In this document: positions 33,869 through 42,469 of the stretch, piece by piece
Numbering within the stretch: position 1 is the stretch's first letter
Layout: each line of letters starts with the position of its first letter
The notes under the pieces: model-generated
What the model was told of the DNA's origin: nothing
The model's input: the letters and a program-made list of their open reading frames with translations, nothing else
The model's database searches: none
Translations under genes and position numbers: made by a program
NCBI RefSeq assembly: GCF_000155955.1
Contig: NZ_GG697142.2
Coordinates: 355,689-419,688, forward strand
DNA length: 64,000 nucleotides
Origin: Mitsuokella multacida DSM 20544
GTDB lineage: Bacteria; Bacillota; Negativicutes; Selenomonadales; Selenomonadaceae
Direction: 5' to 3'

Positions 33869-36800
33869 ATGACGGTAAGAAGAATTTTCGTAGAAAAAAG
33901 ACAGGGATTCGATATCCCGGCTCAGCAGCTCTGCGACGATCTGAAAGAAACCTTCCATCTCGATGGCCTCGAGGCGGTCCGCATCATCAACCGCTACGAC
34001 ATCGAGGGCCTCAGCGATGAGGAGTACGAGAAGGTCAAGTTCGTCGTCTTTGCGGAGGCGCCTGTTGACAAAGTCTATGAAGAGACGCTGCCAGCATTTA
34101 AGGATTCCCGCATGTTTGCTGTCGAGTACCTGCCGGGCCAGTACGACCAGACGGCAGACTCCGCAGCGCAGTGCGTCCAGCTCGTCACGCAGAAGGAGCG
34201 CCCGCAGATCGCGACGGCACGCGTCATCGTCCTGACGGGAAAAGTCGACGATGAGACGCTGCAGAAAATCAAGGACTACTGCATCAATGCGGTCGAGAGC
34301 CGCGAGGCCTCGCTAGAGAAGCCGGAGTCTCTCGACATGGTCACGGAGGAGCCGGCTGACGTCGAGGTGCTGGATTCGTTCAATGCGATGAGCGAAGAGG
34401 AGCTGCATGCATTCATGGATGCGCGCGGCTTTGCGATGAGCTTCGAGGATCTCAAGTTCTGCCAGGAATATTTCCGCGATACGGAACACCGCGCGCCGAC
34501 TATCACGGAGCTGCGCGTCATCGACACGTACTGGTCGGACCACTGCCGCCACACGACGTTCACGACGGCCATCGACGACGTCACGATCGAGGACGGCTAC
34601 TTCTCCCCAGCGCTGACGGCTGCCTACCGCAAGTACAAGGAAGACCGCGATACGCTCTACGGCGAGGCGACGGACCGCGCGGTCACGCTGATGGACATCG
34701 CCGTCATCGGCGCCAAGGCACTGCGCAAGGAGGGCCTGCTCGATGACCTCGACAAGTCCGAGGAGATCAACGCCTGCAGCATCGTCGTCAAGGCGGACAT
34801 CGGCGGCAAGCAGGAAGACTGGCTCGTCATGTTCAAGAACGAGACGCACAACCATCCGACGGAGATCGAGCCGTTCGGCGGCGCGGCCACCTGCCTCGGC
34901 GGTGCCATCCGCGATCCGCTCTCGGGCCGCTCGTATGTCTACCAGGCCATGCGCGTGACGGGCGCCGCTGACCCGCGCCGTCCGTTCAGCGAGACGCTGC
35001 CGGGCAAGCTGCCGCAGAAGAAGATCACGCTCGGCGCTGCCGCTGGCTACAGCTCGTACGGCAACCAGATCGGCCTCGCGACGGGACAGGTCCGCGAGGT
35101 CTATCATGAGGGCTACATGGCGAAGCGCATGGAGATCGGTGCCGTCATCGCGGCTGCACCGAAGGAGAACGTCGTGCGCGAGCGCCCGGCAGCCGGTGAC
35201 ATCATCGTGCTCGTCGGCGGCCGCACGGGCCGCGACGGCTGCGGCGGTGCGACGGGCTCGTCGAAGGAGCACACGGAAGAGTCGCTGACGACCTGCGGCG
35301 CAGAGGTCCAGAAGGGCAACCCGCCGACGGAGCGCAAGATCCAGCGCCTGTTCCGCAACCCGAAGGTCTCCCGCATGATCAAGCGCTGCAACGACTTCGG
35401 TGCCGGCGGTGTCGCCGTCGCCATCGGTGAGCTCGCCGACGGCCTCGTCATCGACCTCGATGCAGTCAAGAAGAAGTACAAGGGCCTCGATGGCACGGAA
35501 CTTGCCATCTCCGAATCGCAGGAGCGCATGGCTGTCGTGCTCGACCCGAAGGATGTCGAGGCCTTCCAGAAGTTCTCGGATGATGAGAACCTCGAGGCGA
35601 CGCCGGTAGCCGTCGTCACGGAGCAGCCGCGCCTGATCATGAAGTGGCGCGGCAACGAGATCGTCCAGATGAACCGCGCGTTCCTCGACACGAACGGCGT
35701 GCGCCAGCATGTCACGGCTGTCATCGCCCAGCCGGATACGGCGAAACGCTACCTTGCAGAAATCTCGGCAGCCGTCAAGGCCTGCGGTGAGGACCTCCAG
35801 AAGGCATGGCTCACGAATCTCCAGGACCTCAATGTCTGCAGCCAGAAAGGTCTTGCCGAGCGCTTCGACTCGACGATTGGCGGCAACACGGTGCTCATGC
35901 CGTTCGGTGGCAAGACGCAGCTGACGCCGGCTGAGGGCATGGTCGCCAAGCTGCCGGTACTCGGCGCAGAGACGACGACGGCCACGGCCATGACGTTCGG
36001 CCTCAACCCGGCCTTCACGGAGTGGAGCCCGTTCCACGGCGCCCTCTACTCGGTCGTAGAGGCGGCGGCCAAGATGGTCGCACTCGGCGGCGATGCCGCG
36101 AAGATCCGCCTGACGTTCCAGGAGTACTTCGAGAGCCTCGGCAAAGACCCGGCGAAGTGGGGCAATCCGTTTGTCGCTCTCATCGGTGCGCTCTGGGCAC
36201 AGCATGAGCTCGGCATCCCGGCCATCGGCGGCAAGGATTCGATGTCCGGTACGTTCGAGCACATCCACGTACCGCCGACGCTCGCAGCATTCGCGGTCGA
36301 CGTCATGAAGGCCGATGCAGCCATCTCGCCGGAGTTCAAGCAGGCGGGCAGCCATGTCTACGCTGTGCCGGCCGAGAAGGACGCGCAGGACCTGCCGGTC
36401 TTCCCGAAACTGCGCGCAAACTTCGAGAAGATCCGCCAGCTCACGGCGGCGGGCAAGGTCCGCGCGGCGCAGAGCATCGGCGTCGGCGGCATCGCAGCTG
36501 CCGTCACGAAGATGACGCTGGGCAATGGCATCGGCTTCGCCTTTGCGAAGGCCATGACGGCAGAGGAACTCTTCTGCGCCGACTACGGCACGATCCTGCT
36601 CGAGCTCGCGGACGATGTCGATGTCGCAGCAGCGCTTGCGGACACGGGCGTCTATGAGCTCGGTCAGACGACGGCTGAGCAGGAGATCCGCGTGAACGGC
36701 GCTGTCATCCGCATTGCTGAGGTGGAGCAGGCCTACACGACGCCGCTCGAGAAGATCTTCCCGACGAAGACGAAGAAGGTCAGCGGCACGGCGACGTACG

Positions 36801-37645
36801 TTCCGTACACGAAGGGCAACGGTATCCAGCCGACGGTACACATTGCGCGCCCGCATGTCATCATCCCGGTCTTCCCAGGCACGAACTGCGAGTGCGATTC
36901 GGCGCGCGCTTGGGAGCGCGCCGGTGCGACGGCAGAGACGATCGTCGTGCGCAACCTGACGCCGACGGCTGTCGAGGAGACGGTAGACGCGCTCGTTGCT
37001 GGCATCAAGCGTTCGCAGATCATCATGCTGCCGGGCGGCTTCTCCGGCGGCGATGAGCCGGACGGCTCCGGCAAGTTCATCGCGGCGATGTTCCGCAACC
37101 CGCGTATCAAGGAGGAGGTCATGGAGCTCCTGCAGAAGCGCGACGGCCTGATGATCGGCATCTGCAACGGCTTCCAGGCGCTCATTAAGCTCGGACTCGT
37201 GCCGTACGGTGAGATCCGCGACCTCTCGGAGAACTCGCCGACGCTGACGCACAACACAATCGGCCGCCATGCCTCGTGCATGGTCGAGACGCGCGTCATC
37301 TCGAACCTCTCGCCGTGGTTCAACAACGTCAAGGTCGGCGACGTCCACACGATCGCCATCTCGCACGGCGAGGGCCGCTTCGTGGCGGATGCCGAGACGG
37401 TCAAGAAGCTCCAGCAGAACGGCCAGATCGCGACGCAGTATGTCGATGCAGCCGGCAACCCGTCGCTCGACATCGCCTTCAACCCGAACGGCTCGGTCGA
37501 CGCCATCGAGGGCATCACGAGCCCAGATGGCCGCGTCCTCGGCAAGATGGGCCACTCCGAGCGTATCGGCGCCTCGGTCGCGAAGAACGTCCCGGGCAAC
37601 AAGGACCAGCAGCTCTTCGAGGCCGGTGTCCGCTACTACAAATAA
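33869..37645 (+). CDS. purL: Phosphoribosylformylglycinamidine synthase, single-chain PurL
   Basis: This 1258-residue long-form enzyme converts FGAR, glutamine and ATP to FGAM in purine synthesis. The N-terminal PurS-like part covers about 1-170, and the two ATP-grasp-like synthetase halves include SDHCRHTTF near 220 and GGKDSMSGTF near 790. The C-terminal glutaminase has FPGTNCECDSARAWERAGA near 1005 and the catalytic Cys in GICNGFQALIKLG near 1099. Many Firmicutes split this into PurS, PurQ and PurL; the fused form is usual in Negativicutes and some Clostridia. GGAGGAAA supports ATG 33869. No other pur genes adjoin it. Confidence 0.96.
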   Translation: MTVRRIFVEKRQGFDIPAQQLCDDLKETFHLDGLEAVRIINRYDIEGLSDEEYEKVKFVVFAEAPVDKVYEETLPAFKDSRMFAVEYLPGQYDQTADSAAQCVQLVTQKERPQIATARVIVLTGKVDDETLQKIKDYCINAVESREASLEKPESLDMVTEEPADVEVLDSFNAMSEEELHAFMDARGFAMSFEDLKFCQEYFRDTEHRAPTITELRVIDTYWSDHCRHTTFTTAIDDVTIEDGYFSPALTAAYRKYKEDRDTLYGEATDRAVTLMDIAVIGAKALRKEGLLDDLDKSEEINACSIVVKADIGGKQEDWLVMFKNETHNHPTEIEPFGGAATCLGGAIRDPLSGRSYVYQAMRVTGAADPRRPFSETLPGKLPQKKITLGAAAGYSSYGNQIGLATGQVREVYHEGYMAKRMEIGAVIAAAPKENVVRERPAAGDIIVLVGGRTGRDGCGGATGSSKEHTEESLTTCGAEVQKGNPPTERKIQRLFRNPKVSRMIKRCNDFGAGGVAVAIGELADGLVIDLDAVKKKYKGLDGTELAISESQERMAVVLDPKDVEAFQKFSDDENLEATPVAVVTEQPRLIMKWRGNEIVQMNRAFLDTNGVRQHVTAVIAQPDTAKRYLAEISAAVKACGEDLQKAWLTNLQDLNVCSQKGLAERFDSTIGGNTVLMPFGGKTQLTPAEGMVAKLPVLGAETTTATAMTFGLNPAFTEWSPFHGALYSVVEAAAKMVALGGDAAKIRLTFQEYFESLGKDPAKWGNPFVALIGALWAQHELGIPAIGGKDSMSGTFEHIHVPPTLAAFAVDVMKADAAISPEFKQAGSHVYAVPAEKDAQDLPVFPKLRANFEKIRQLTAAGKVRAAQSIGVGGIAAAVTKMTLGNGIGFAFAKAMTAEELFCADYGTILLELADDVDVAAALADTGVYELGQTTAEQEIRVNGAVIRIAEVEQAYTTPLEKIFPTKTKKVSGTATYVPYTKGNGIQPTVHIARPHVIIPVFPGTNCECDSARAWERAGATAETIVVRNLTPTAVEETVDALVAGIKRSQIIMLPGGFSGGDEPDGSGKFIAAMFRNPRIKEEVMELLQKRDGLMIGICNGFQALIKLGLVPYGEIRDLSENSPTLTHNTIGRHASCMVETRVISNLSPWFNNVKVGDVHTIAISHGEGRFVADAETVKKLQQNGQIATQYVDAAGNPSLDIAFNPNGSVDAIEGITSPDGRVLGKMGHSERIGASVAKNVPGNKDQQLFEAGVRYYK

Positions 37646-37691
37646 GTAGACGATGCACCGCTGGCGTGATAAAATAAAAGAATAGTTGACA

Positions 37692-37719
37692 AATGCGGTC
37701 AGTGGCTACTGGCCGCATT
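37692..37719 (+). promoter_or_regulatory. 12-bp hairpin between purL and the dhaM-like gene
   Basis: AATGCGGTCAGT (37692-37703) pairs with ACTGGCCGCATT (37708-37719), with one G-T pair and loop GGCT, followed by CTTATATC instead of a true T-run. It overlaps a TTGACA at 37686-37691. It may be a weak terminator of purL or a leader structure of the next gene. Confidence 0.5.
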
Positions 37720-37741
37720 CTTATATCAGGGGGGTATCACT

Positions 37742-38140
37742 TTGGTTGGTATCGTAATCGTTTCACACAGCCAGAAGCTGGCCGAGGGCGTCAAGGAACT
37801 GGCGGAGATGATGGCGAACGACGTGCACATCGAAGCGGCAGGAGGCCTCGATGAGGGGCTGCTCGGCACGAGCTTCGAGCGCGTCAAGGTCGCAATCGAG
37901 GATGTCTGCGGCACAGACGGTGCCGTCGTGCTCATGGACATGGGCTCGGCCGTCATGACGGCCGAACTCGCCGTCGAGGAGTGCCGCGACGAGGCTGTGC
38001 GCCTCGTGGACTGCCCGATTGCCGAGGGCGCCGTGCTCGCGGCGCTCGCCGCGGCGAGTGGGGCAGGCCTTGACGAAGTCGCGCGCAGGGCAGAGTCCGC
38101 GCGCGACATGGAAAAGTTGGAAAAAAGTGGGGAGGCGTGA
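37742..38140 (+). CDS. dhaM: DhaM-like PTS phosphotransferase (EIIA-Man fold)
   Basis: The 132-residue protein begins MVGIVIVSHSQKLAEGVKEL, with the phosphorylatable His9 of the EIIA-mannose fold. It contains VVLMDMGSAVMTAELAVEE near 61-79, characteristic of the DhaM subunit that passes phosphate from HPr to dihydroxyacetone kinase DhaL-DhaK. It has only the EIIA domain, with no HPr or EI fusion. dhaK and dhaL are not in the window, so its target is unknown. TTG start after GGGGGG. Confidence 0.82.
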   Translation: MVGIVIVSHSQKLAEGVKELAEMMANDVHIEAAGGLDEGLLGTSFERVKVAIEDVCGTDGAVVLMDMGSAVMTAELAVEECRDEAVRLVDCPIAEGAVLAALAAASGAGLDEVARRAESARDMEKLEKSGEA

Positions 38141-38168
38141 GCCAGTCACAAACTTCCATTGACAAGGT

Positions 38169-38177
38169 TGCTATAAT
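38169..38177 (+). promoter_or_regulatory. Extended -10 promoter of the DUF2156 gene
   Basis: TGCTATAAT combines the TGn extension with a perfect -10. A TTGACA at 38158-38163 is too close to be its -35. A GACAGAC/GTCTGTC hairpin follows in the leader (38200-38229). Confidence 0.55.
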
Positions 38178-38263
38178 GTATAGCTGTAAGAGTATACGTG
38201 ACAGACACTTGGCGCGTCTGGCGTCTGTCTCGTGTGGGTCCCTGTAAGGCGCGTATCGGGAGG

Positions 38264-39169
38264 ATGAGAACCATCAATTTCCAGGATTTAAAGAAAGAAG
38301 ACAAGCCGGTGCTGGACCGTCATTTTTCCAGCGGCTACTACGAGAATTCCCATTTCAATTTCACGAACTTCTTCATGTGGCGCGAGCCGTACCATGTAAA
38401 GTGGGCAGAAGATGACGGTGTGCTCTACATGACGTGCGAGTGGGAAGGGGAGCTCATGGCCATCCAGCCATTCTGTGAAGAAGAGAAGTGGCCGGAGGCA
38501 ACGGCGGCCATCATCGCTTACTTCGAGCAGCAGGGCCGTCCGCTCGTCTTCACGGGCATCGAGAAGGCCTATGCGGAGTTCCTCGGGCAGTACGACGGTG
38601 CGGATTTCGAGATCGAAGACGATCGCGATAACTGGGACTACGTCTACGAGGCGGAGAAGCTCATCAGCCTCTCGGGCCGCAAGCTCCACTCCAAGAAGAA
38701 CCATCTCAATGCCTTCCGCAAGATGTACCCGCAGGCGGAGTACCTGCCCATCACCGAGGACATCATCACGGCCTGCAAGATCGAGCTCAACAACTGGTAC
38801 AAGCTGCGTATCCAGGATGAGCCGGACGACCCCTTCATCGGCTGGGAGCGCAAGGCCATCATGGAGATCTTCAACGACTTTGACTATTTCAAGCTCAAGG
38901 GCGGCGCCATCCGCCTCGACGACCGCATCATAGCCTTCACGTTCGGCGAGGCGCTCAATGCCGACACGGCCGTCATCCACGTCGAGAAGGCTGACCCGAA
39001 CATCCGCGGCGCTTACCCTGCCATCAACCAGGGCTTCGTCGAGCACGCCTGGAGTGCGATGACCTATATCAACCGCGAAGAGGACATGGGCCATGAGGGA
39101 CTGCGCAAGGCCAAGGAATCGTACAAGCCGTTCAAGATGATCGAGAAATTCAATGCGCGCCGCAAGTGA
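38264..39169 (+). CDS. DUF2156 (phosphatidylglycerol lysyltransferase-like) protein
   Basis: The 301-residue protein begins MRTINFQDLKKEDKPVLDRH and has two GNAT-like halves, with LHSKKNHLNAFRKMYPQAEY near 146-165 and HVEKADPNIRGAYPAINQGF near 245-264. This matches DUF2156 proteins related to the C-terminal domain of MprF/LPG synthase, which use aminoacyl-tRNA. The substrate of this soluble group is unknown. GGGAGG abuts the ATG at 38264 with no spacing, so the true start is uncertain. Confidence 0.82.
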   Translation: MRTINFQDLKKEDKPVLDRHFSSGYYENSHFNFTNFFMWREPYHVKWAEDDGVLYMTCEWEGELMAIQPFCEEEKWPEATAAIIAYFEQQGRPLVFTGIEKAYAEFLGQYDGADFEIEDDRDNWDYVYEAEKLISLSGRKLHSKKNHLNAFRKMYPQAEYLPITEDIITACKIELNNWYKLRIQDEPDDPFIGWERKAIMEIFNDFDYFKLKGGAIRLDDRIIAFTFGEALNADTAVIHVEKADPNIRGAYPAINQGFVEHAWSAMTYINREEDMGHEGLRKAKESYKPFKMIEKFNARRK

Positions 39170-39175
39170 TTGACC

Positions 39176-39204
39176 TTGCAACATGCGTTTGGATTCGCTA
39201 CAAT
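39176..39204 (+). promoter_or_regulatory. Promoter of the desulfoferrodoxin gene
   Basis: TTGCAA (39176-39181) and TACAAT (39199-39204) have a 17-base spacer. Confidence 0.7.
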
Positions 39205-39266
39205 GAAGATGCAAGACGTGAGTTGAATCTGTGTAAGATCGAATCATTATTAGGGGAGGTATTTTT

Positions 39267-39662
39267 ATGGCAAAGCGTTTTTTCAGATGTGAGAAATGTG
39301 GGAACATCGTCGGGCTCATCAAGGACGCTGGCGGCCCGCTGAGCTGCTGCGGCCAGCCGATGACGGAGCTCATCCCCAATACGGTCGATGCGGCTGCTGA
39401 GAAGCATGTGCCGGTCATCACGCTGGACCGCGAGGGCGGCGAAGTGACGGTCCAGGTCGGCACGGTCGCGCATCCGATGCTGCCGGAGCACTTTATCGAG
39501 TGGATTCACCTCGAGACAGAGAACGGCGCGCAGATCAAGCACCTCAAACCGGGCGATGCGCCGGAGGCCGTCTTCATGCTGGCGGGCAGCGATAAACCCG
39601 TCGCTGCGTTCGCTTACTGCAACCTCCATGGCCTCTGGAAAGCGGAATTCCACGAGGATTGA
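39267..39662 (+). CDS. dfx: Desulfoferrodoxin (two-iron superoxide reductase)
   Basis: Superoxide reductase reduces superoxide to peroxide without releasing oxygen, an oxidative-stress defence of anaerobes. The 131-residue protein has an N-terminal desulforedoxin Fe site (C8, C11, C27, C28). The C-terminal catalytic Fe(His)4Cys site has HPMLPEHFIEWIH near 70-82 and AYCNLHGLWK near 117-126. It is a single-gene unit with its own promoter and terminator; a strong AGGGGAGG precedes the ATG. Confidence 0.95.
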   Translation: MAKRFFRCEKCGNIVGLIKDAGGPLSCCGQPMTELIPNTVDAAAEKHVPVITLDREGGEVTVQVGTVAHPMLPEHFIEWIHLETENGAQIKHLKPGDAPEAVFMLAGSDKPVAAFAYCNLHGLWKAEFHED

Positions 39663-39682
39663 GTACATCAGAGTATAAAGAG

Positions 39683-39719
39683 AGAGGAAGGATTCCCGAG
39701 TGAATCCTTCCTCTTTTTT
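39683..39719 (+). terminator. Terminator after dfx
   Basis: AGAGGAAGGATTC (39683-39695) pairs perfectly with GAATCCTTCCTCT (39702-39714), followed by T to 39719. Confidence 0.93.
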
Positions 39720-39742
39720 CGTGCTGCTTTTATGCAATTGTA

Positions 39743-40753
39743 TCAGCGCGCGCCGCATGTCCCCGTGACGGCCTGGCAGTCTTCTGTGCGGTTCGTCAGG
39801 CCGAGCGCTGCGATCATCGCCATGTCCTCTTTGATGGTCGTGCCGGATGTCGTGAGCATGTTGCCCGTGATCGAGGCGGAGGCACCGGCCCGAAGCGCCG
39901 TGGCGCCGTTCTCGGGCAGCAGCTTGCGGCCCGCGGCCAAGCGGATGTTGGCTGTCGGATTGATGTAGCGGAAGAAGGCAATCGTGCGCAGGATGTCAGC
40001 GGCTGGCAGCTGCGGGCGTCCTTCCATGCCCGTGCCGGGGATCGGCATGAGCGCGTTGATCGGGATGGACTCGATGCCGAGCTCTGCGAGGGAGACGGCC
40101 ATGTCGAGGCGGTCCTCCCAGGTCTCGCCCATGCCGATGATGCCGCCCGAGCAGACGCAGAAGCCCTCTTCCTGCGCCATCTTGATGGTCCGGATGCGGT
40201 CGTCGTAGGTGTGCGACGTGCAGATCTGCGGGAAGAAGTGGCGGCTCGTCTCGATGTTGTGGTGGTAGCTCGTGACGCCGGCTGCGTGCAGGCGGCGCAG
40301 CTGCGCGCGCGTCAGCAGGCCGTGCGAGGCGCAGAGGTCGATGTGGCAGGTCGCGCGCATGGCCTCGTAGGCCTCGATGGCCCGGTCGAAGTCGCGGCCC
40401 GCAAGCGCGCGGCCCGAGGTCACGATGGCGAAGCGGTTGGCACCGGCCGCCTCGTTGGCGCGTGCGTGCGCGAGGATCGTCTCCTGGGGCAGGAAGCCGT
40501 ACTCCTCGATGCCCGTGTGGTGGCAGGCCGCCTGCGCGCAGTACTTGCAGTTCTCGCCGCAGTGGCCGCTGCGCCCGTTGATGATCGTGCAGAAGTCGAC
40601 GTGTTTGCCGCAGAAGTGGTCCTGCAGCAGGCGGGCGCCCTCCTGCAGCTCGGCGAGCGGCGCCTTGAGGAACAGCGAGAGGTCATCCCCGCGCTTGATG
40701 CGGTAGCCCGCAATGATTTTCTTGGCCAGTGACAGACAGCTTGTTTCCGACAT
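39743..40753 (-). CDS. bioB: Biotin synthase
   Basis: BioB inserts sulfur into dethiobiotin with radical SAM chemistry. The 336-residue protein carries the 4Fe-4S site C65-x3-C69-x2-C72 (CGENCKYCAQ). The conserved NIETSRHFFPQICTSHTYDD lies near 164-183, and GMGETWEDR near 208. The ATG at 40753 (MSETSCLSLAKK) is chosen because GAGG lies just upstream; the more upstream in-frame ATG would place the start inside the putative regulatory site. No other bio genes are near. Confidence 0.95.
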   Translation of the reverse strand: MSETSCLSLAKKIIAGYRIKRGDDLSLFLKAPLAELQEGARLLQDHFCGKHVDFCTIINGRSGHCGENCKYCAQAACHHTGIEEYGFLPQETILAHARANEAAGANRFAIVTSGRALAGRDFDRAIEAYEAMRATCHIDLCASHGLLTRAQLRRLHAAGVTSYHHNIETSRHFFPQICTSHTYDDRIRTIKMAQEEGFCVCSGGIIGMGETWEDRLDMAVSLAELGIESIPINALMPIPGTGMEGRPQLPAADILRTIAFFRYINPTANIRLAAGRKLLPENGATALRAGASASITGNMLTTSGTTIKEDMAMIAALGLTNRTEDCQAVTGTCGAR

Positions 40754-40801
40754 GATAAGACCTCGATTCGTATGATGCGTCAGGAGAGACTGGATGATTA
40801 T

Positions 40802-40832
40802 GGTCAACATTATACGTCTTTATTGGTTTACC
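40802..40832. promoter_or_regulatory. Candidate BirA operator over the bioB promoter
   Basis: GGTCAACA (40802-40809) and GGTTTACC (40825-40832) form an imperfect inverted repeat (6 of 8) with a 15-base centre that covers the -10 element. GGTAAACC on the minus strand matches the BirA half-site TGTAAACC at 7 of 8. Binding by biotinylated BirA would repress bioB. Confidence 0.45.
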
Positions 40833-40837
40833 GTCAA
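40809..40837 (-). promoter_or_regulatory. Promoter of bioB
   Basis: On the minus strand TTGACG (40832-40837) and TATAAT (40809-40814) are separated by 17 bases. Confidence 0.8.
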
Positions 40838-40876
40838 CCTGAAGCGCTGTAGAGATTTACGAAACGATGGATTTCA

Positions 40877-40904
40877 TTGACAAATCATCTAGGTGTTGTA
40901 CAAT
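40877..40904 (+). promoter_or_regulatory. Promoter of the phoH-recO unit
   Basis: TTGACA (40877-40882) and TACAAT (40899-40904) have a 16-base spacer. Confidence 0.7.
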
Positions 40905-40962
40905 GAAGCTATATCGGAAATTCTATCTCTATATAGTAGAAAGAAGCAGGTGAAGTATTTCT

Positions 40963-41955
40963 TTGCAGCAGGCATTGGAAAGACAGATTGTCTTTGAAGA
41001 CCATAAAGAAGCGTACGCGCTGCTCGGGGACCGGGACGAGTTCCTGCAGGTGCTGCGCGAGAATTTTGACTGCCAGTTCATCAGCCGCGGCGAGCAGCTC
41101 GAGATCCTCGGCGAGGCCGCTGAGGTCAAGATGGCGGCAACGCTCGTCGAGGAGCTCCAGTATCTCTACCGCCAGGGCACGACGATCACGATGCACGAGG
41201 TCCGCTACGGCATCGGGCTCGTGCGCGGCGGCAAGGGCGAGGCGTTGCATACGCTGTTCGGTGACACCATCCTCGTGACCTCTAGGGGCCGCCACGTGCG
41301 CCCGAAGACGCTCGGACAGCGCCTCTATCTCGACACGATCCGCCATAATTCCATCACGTTCGGCATCGGCCCGGCGGGCACGGGCAAGACGTACCTGGCC
41401 GTCGTCATGGCCGTCGCCGCCCTGCGCAACAAAGAGGTGCGCCGCATCATTCTGACGCGCCCTGCCGTCGAGGCGGGCGAGCGCCTCGGCTTCCTGCCGG
41501 GCGACCTGCAGGACAAGGTCGACCCCTATCTGCGCCCGCTCTACGATGCCTTGCAGGACATCCTCGGCCAGGACAGCTACCAGAAGCTCATGGCCAAGGG
41601 CATCATCGAGATCGCGCCGCTCGCCTACATGCGCGGCCGTACGCTCGAGGACGCCTTCGTCATCCTCGATGAGGCGCAGAACACGACGGACAAGCAGATG
41701 AAGATGTTCCTGACGCGCCTGGGCTTCGGCTCGCGCATGGTCGTCACCGGCGACCTCGGACAGGTCGACCTGCCGCGCGGCGTCGCTTCGGGCCTGCGCG
41801 AGGCCAGCCAGGTCCTCAAGGACGTCAAGGGCATCGGTATCGTGCGCATGGCGCCGGTCGACGTCATCCGCCATGATGTCGTCACGCGCATTGTCGAGGC
41901 GTACGGAGCCTGGGAAGAGAAAAAGAAGAAAGAGAAGGAGGCTCGCGCCAAGTGA
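40963..41955 (+). CDS. phoH: PhoH-family ATPase
   Basis: The 330-residue cytosolic protein has a small N-terminal KH-like part (about 1-90) and a P-loop NTPase domain with GPAGTGKTYLAVVMA near 131-145, RPAVEAGERLGFLPGDLQDK near 166-185, and Walker B VILDEAQNTT near 228. PhoH proteins are linked with RNA metabolism and ribosome maturation. It starts at TTG 40963 after AGCAGGTGAAG and leads the conserved phoH-ybeY-era-recO series. Its stop overlaps ybeY by four bases. Confidence 0.92.
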   Translation: MQQALERQIVFEDHKEAYALLGDRDEFLQVLRENFDCQFISRGEQLEILGEAAEVKMAATLVEELQYLYRQGTTITMHEVRYGIGLVRGGKGEALHTLFGDTILVTSRGRHVRPKTLGQRLYLDTIRHNSITFGIGPAGTGKTYLAVVMAVAALRNKEVRRIILTRPAVEAGERLGFLPGDLQDKVDPYLRPLYDALQDILGQDSYQKLMAKGIIEIAPLAYMRGRTLEDAFVILDEAQNTTDKQMKMFLTRLGFGSRMVVTGDLGQVDLPRGVASGLREASQVLKDVKGIGIVRMAPVDVIRHDVVTRIVEAYGAWEEKKKKEKEARAK

Positions 41956-42416
41956 ATGTCATCATCAGCAATTATCCAGAAGACCTTGAGGTGCCGCAGG
42001 AGTACGTCGCGAATGTGACGGCCGCGGCCCAGAAGGTCGGCGAGCTCTACGGCGTCGAGAACGGCGAGGTCAGCATCACGCTGACCAACAACGCCTACAT
42101 CCACGAGCTCAACCGCCAGTACCGCGGCATCGACCGCCCGACGGACGTCCTCTCCTTCGCGCTCAATGAGAGCGAGGAGCCGGAGGTCACGGGTGGCGCC
42201 GACATCAATGTGCTCGGCGACCTCGTCATCTCGGTGGAGCGCGCGGAGGAACAGGCCAAGGACTTCGGCCACAGCGTCAAGCGCGAGATGGCCTTTCTGA
42301 CCGTGCACGGCATGCTGCATCTCCTGGGCTACGACCACATGGAGGAAAAGGAGCGCCTCGAGATGGAGCAGGAGCAGCGCTTCGTCATGGAGAAGCTCGG
42401 AATCCCGCGCGAATGA
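41952..42416 (+). CDS. ybeY: Endoribonuclease YbeY
   Basis: YbeY is a zinc-dependent RNase in 16S rRNA 3'-end maturation and ribosome quality control. The 154-residue protein has YRGIDRPTDVLSFAL near 56-70 and the metal motif HGMLHLLGYDH near 119-129. The GTG start overlaps the phoH stop. It is coupled with phoH and era, as in most Firmicutes. Confidence 0.94.
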   Translation: MNVIISNYPEDLEVPQEYVANVTAAAQKVGELYGVENGEVSITLTNNAYIHELNRQYRGIDRPTDVLSFALNESEEPEVTGGADINVLGDLVISVERAEEQAKDFGHSVKREMAFLTVHGMLHLLGYDHMEEKERLEMEQEQRFVMEKLGIPRE

Positions 42417-42469
42417 CGCAAGACGGATACCACATACAAGAAAAGCAAGCTAGAAAGAGAAGTGAAGAT

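Noticed and set aside
34313-37555. 1080-codon open frame on the minus strand opposite purL
   Set aside because: It is antisense to the well-supported purL, gives an Arg/Asp/Leu-rich composition with no family resemblance, and arises from high GC at third codon positions. The same holds for other long shadow frames such as 114-1328 and 1631-3256.
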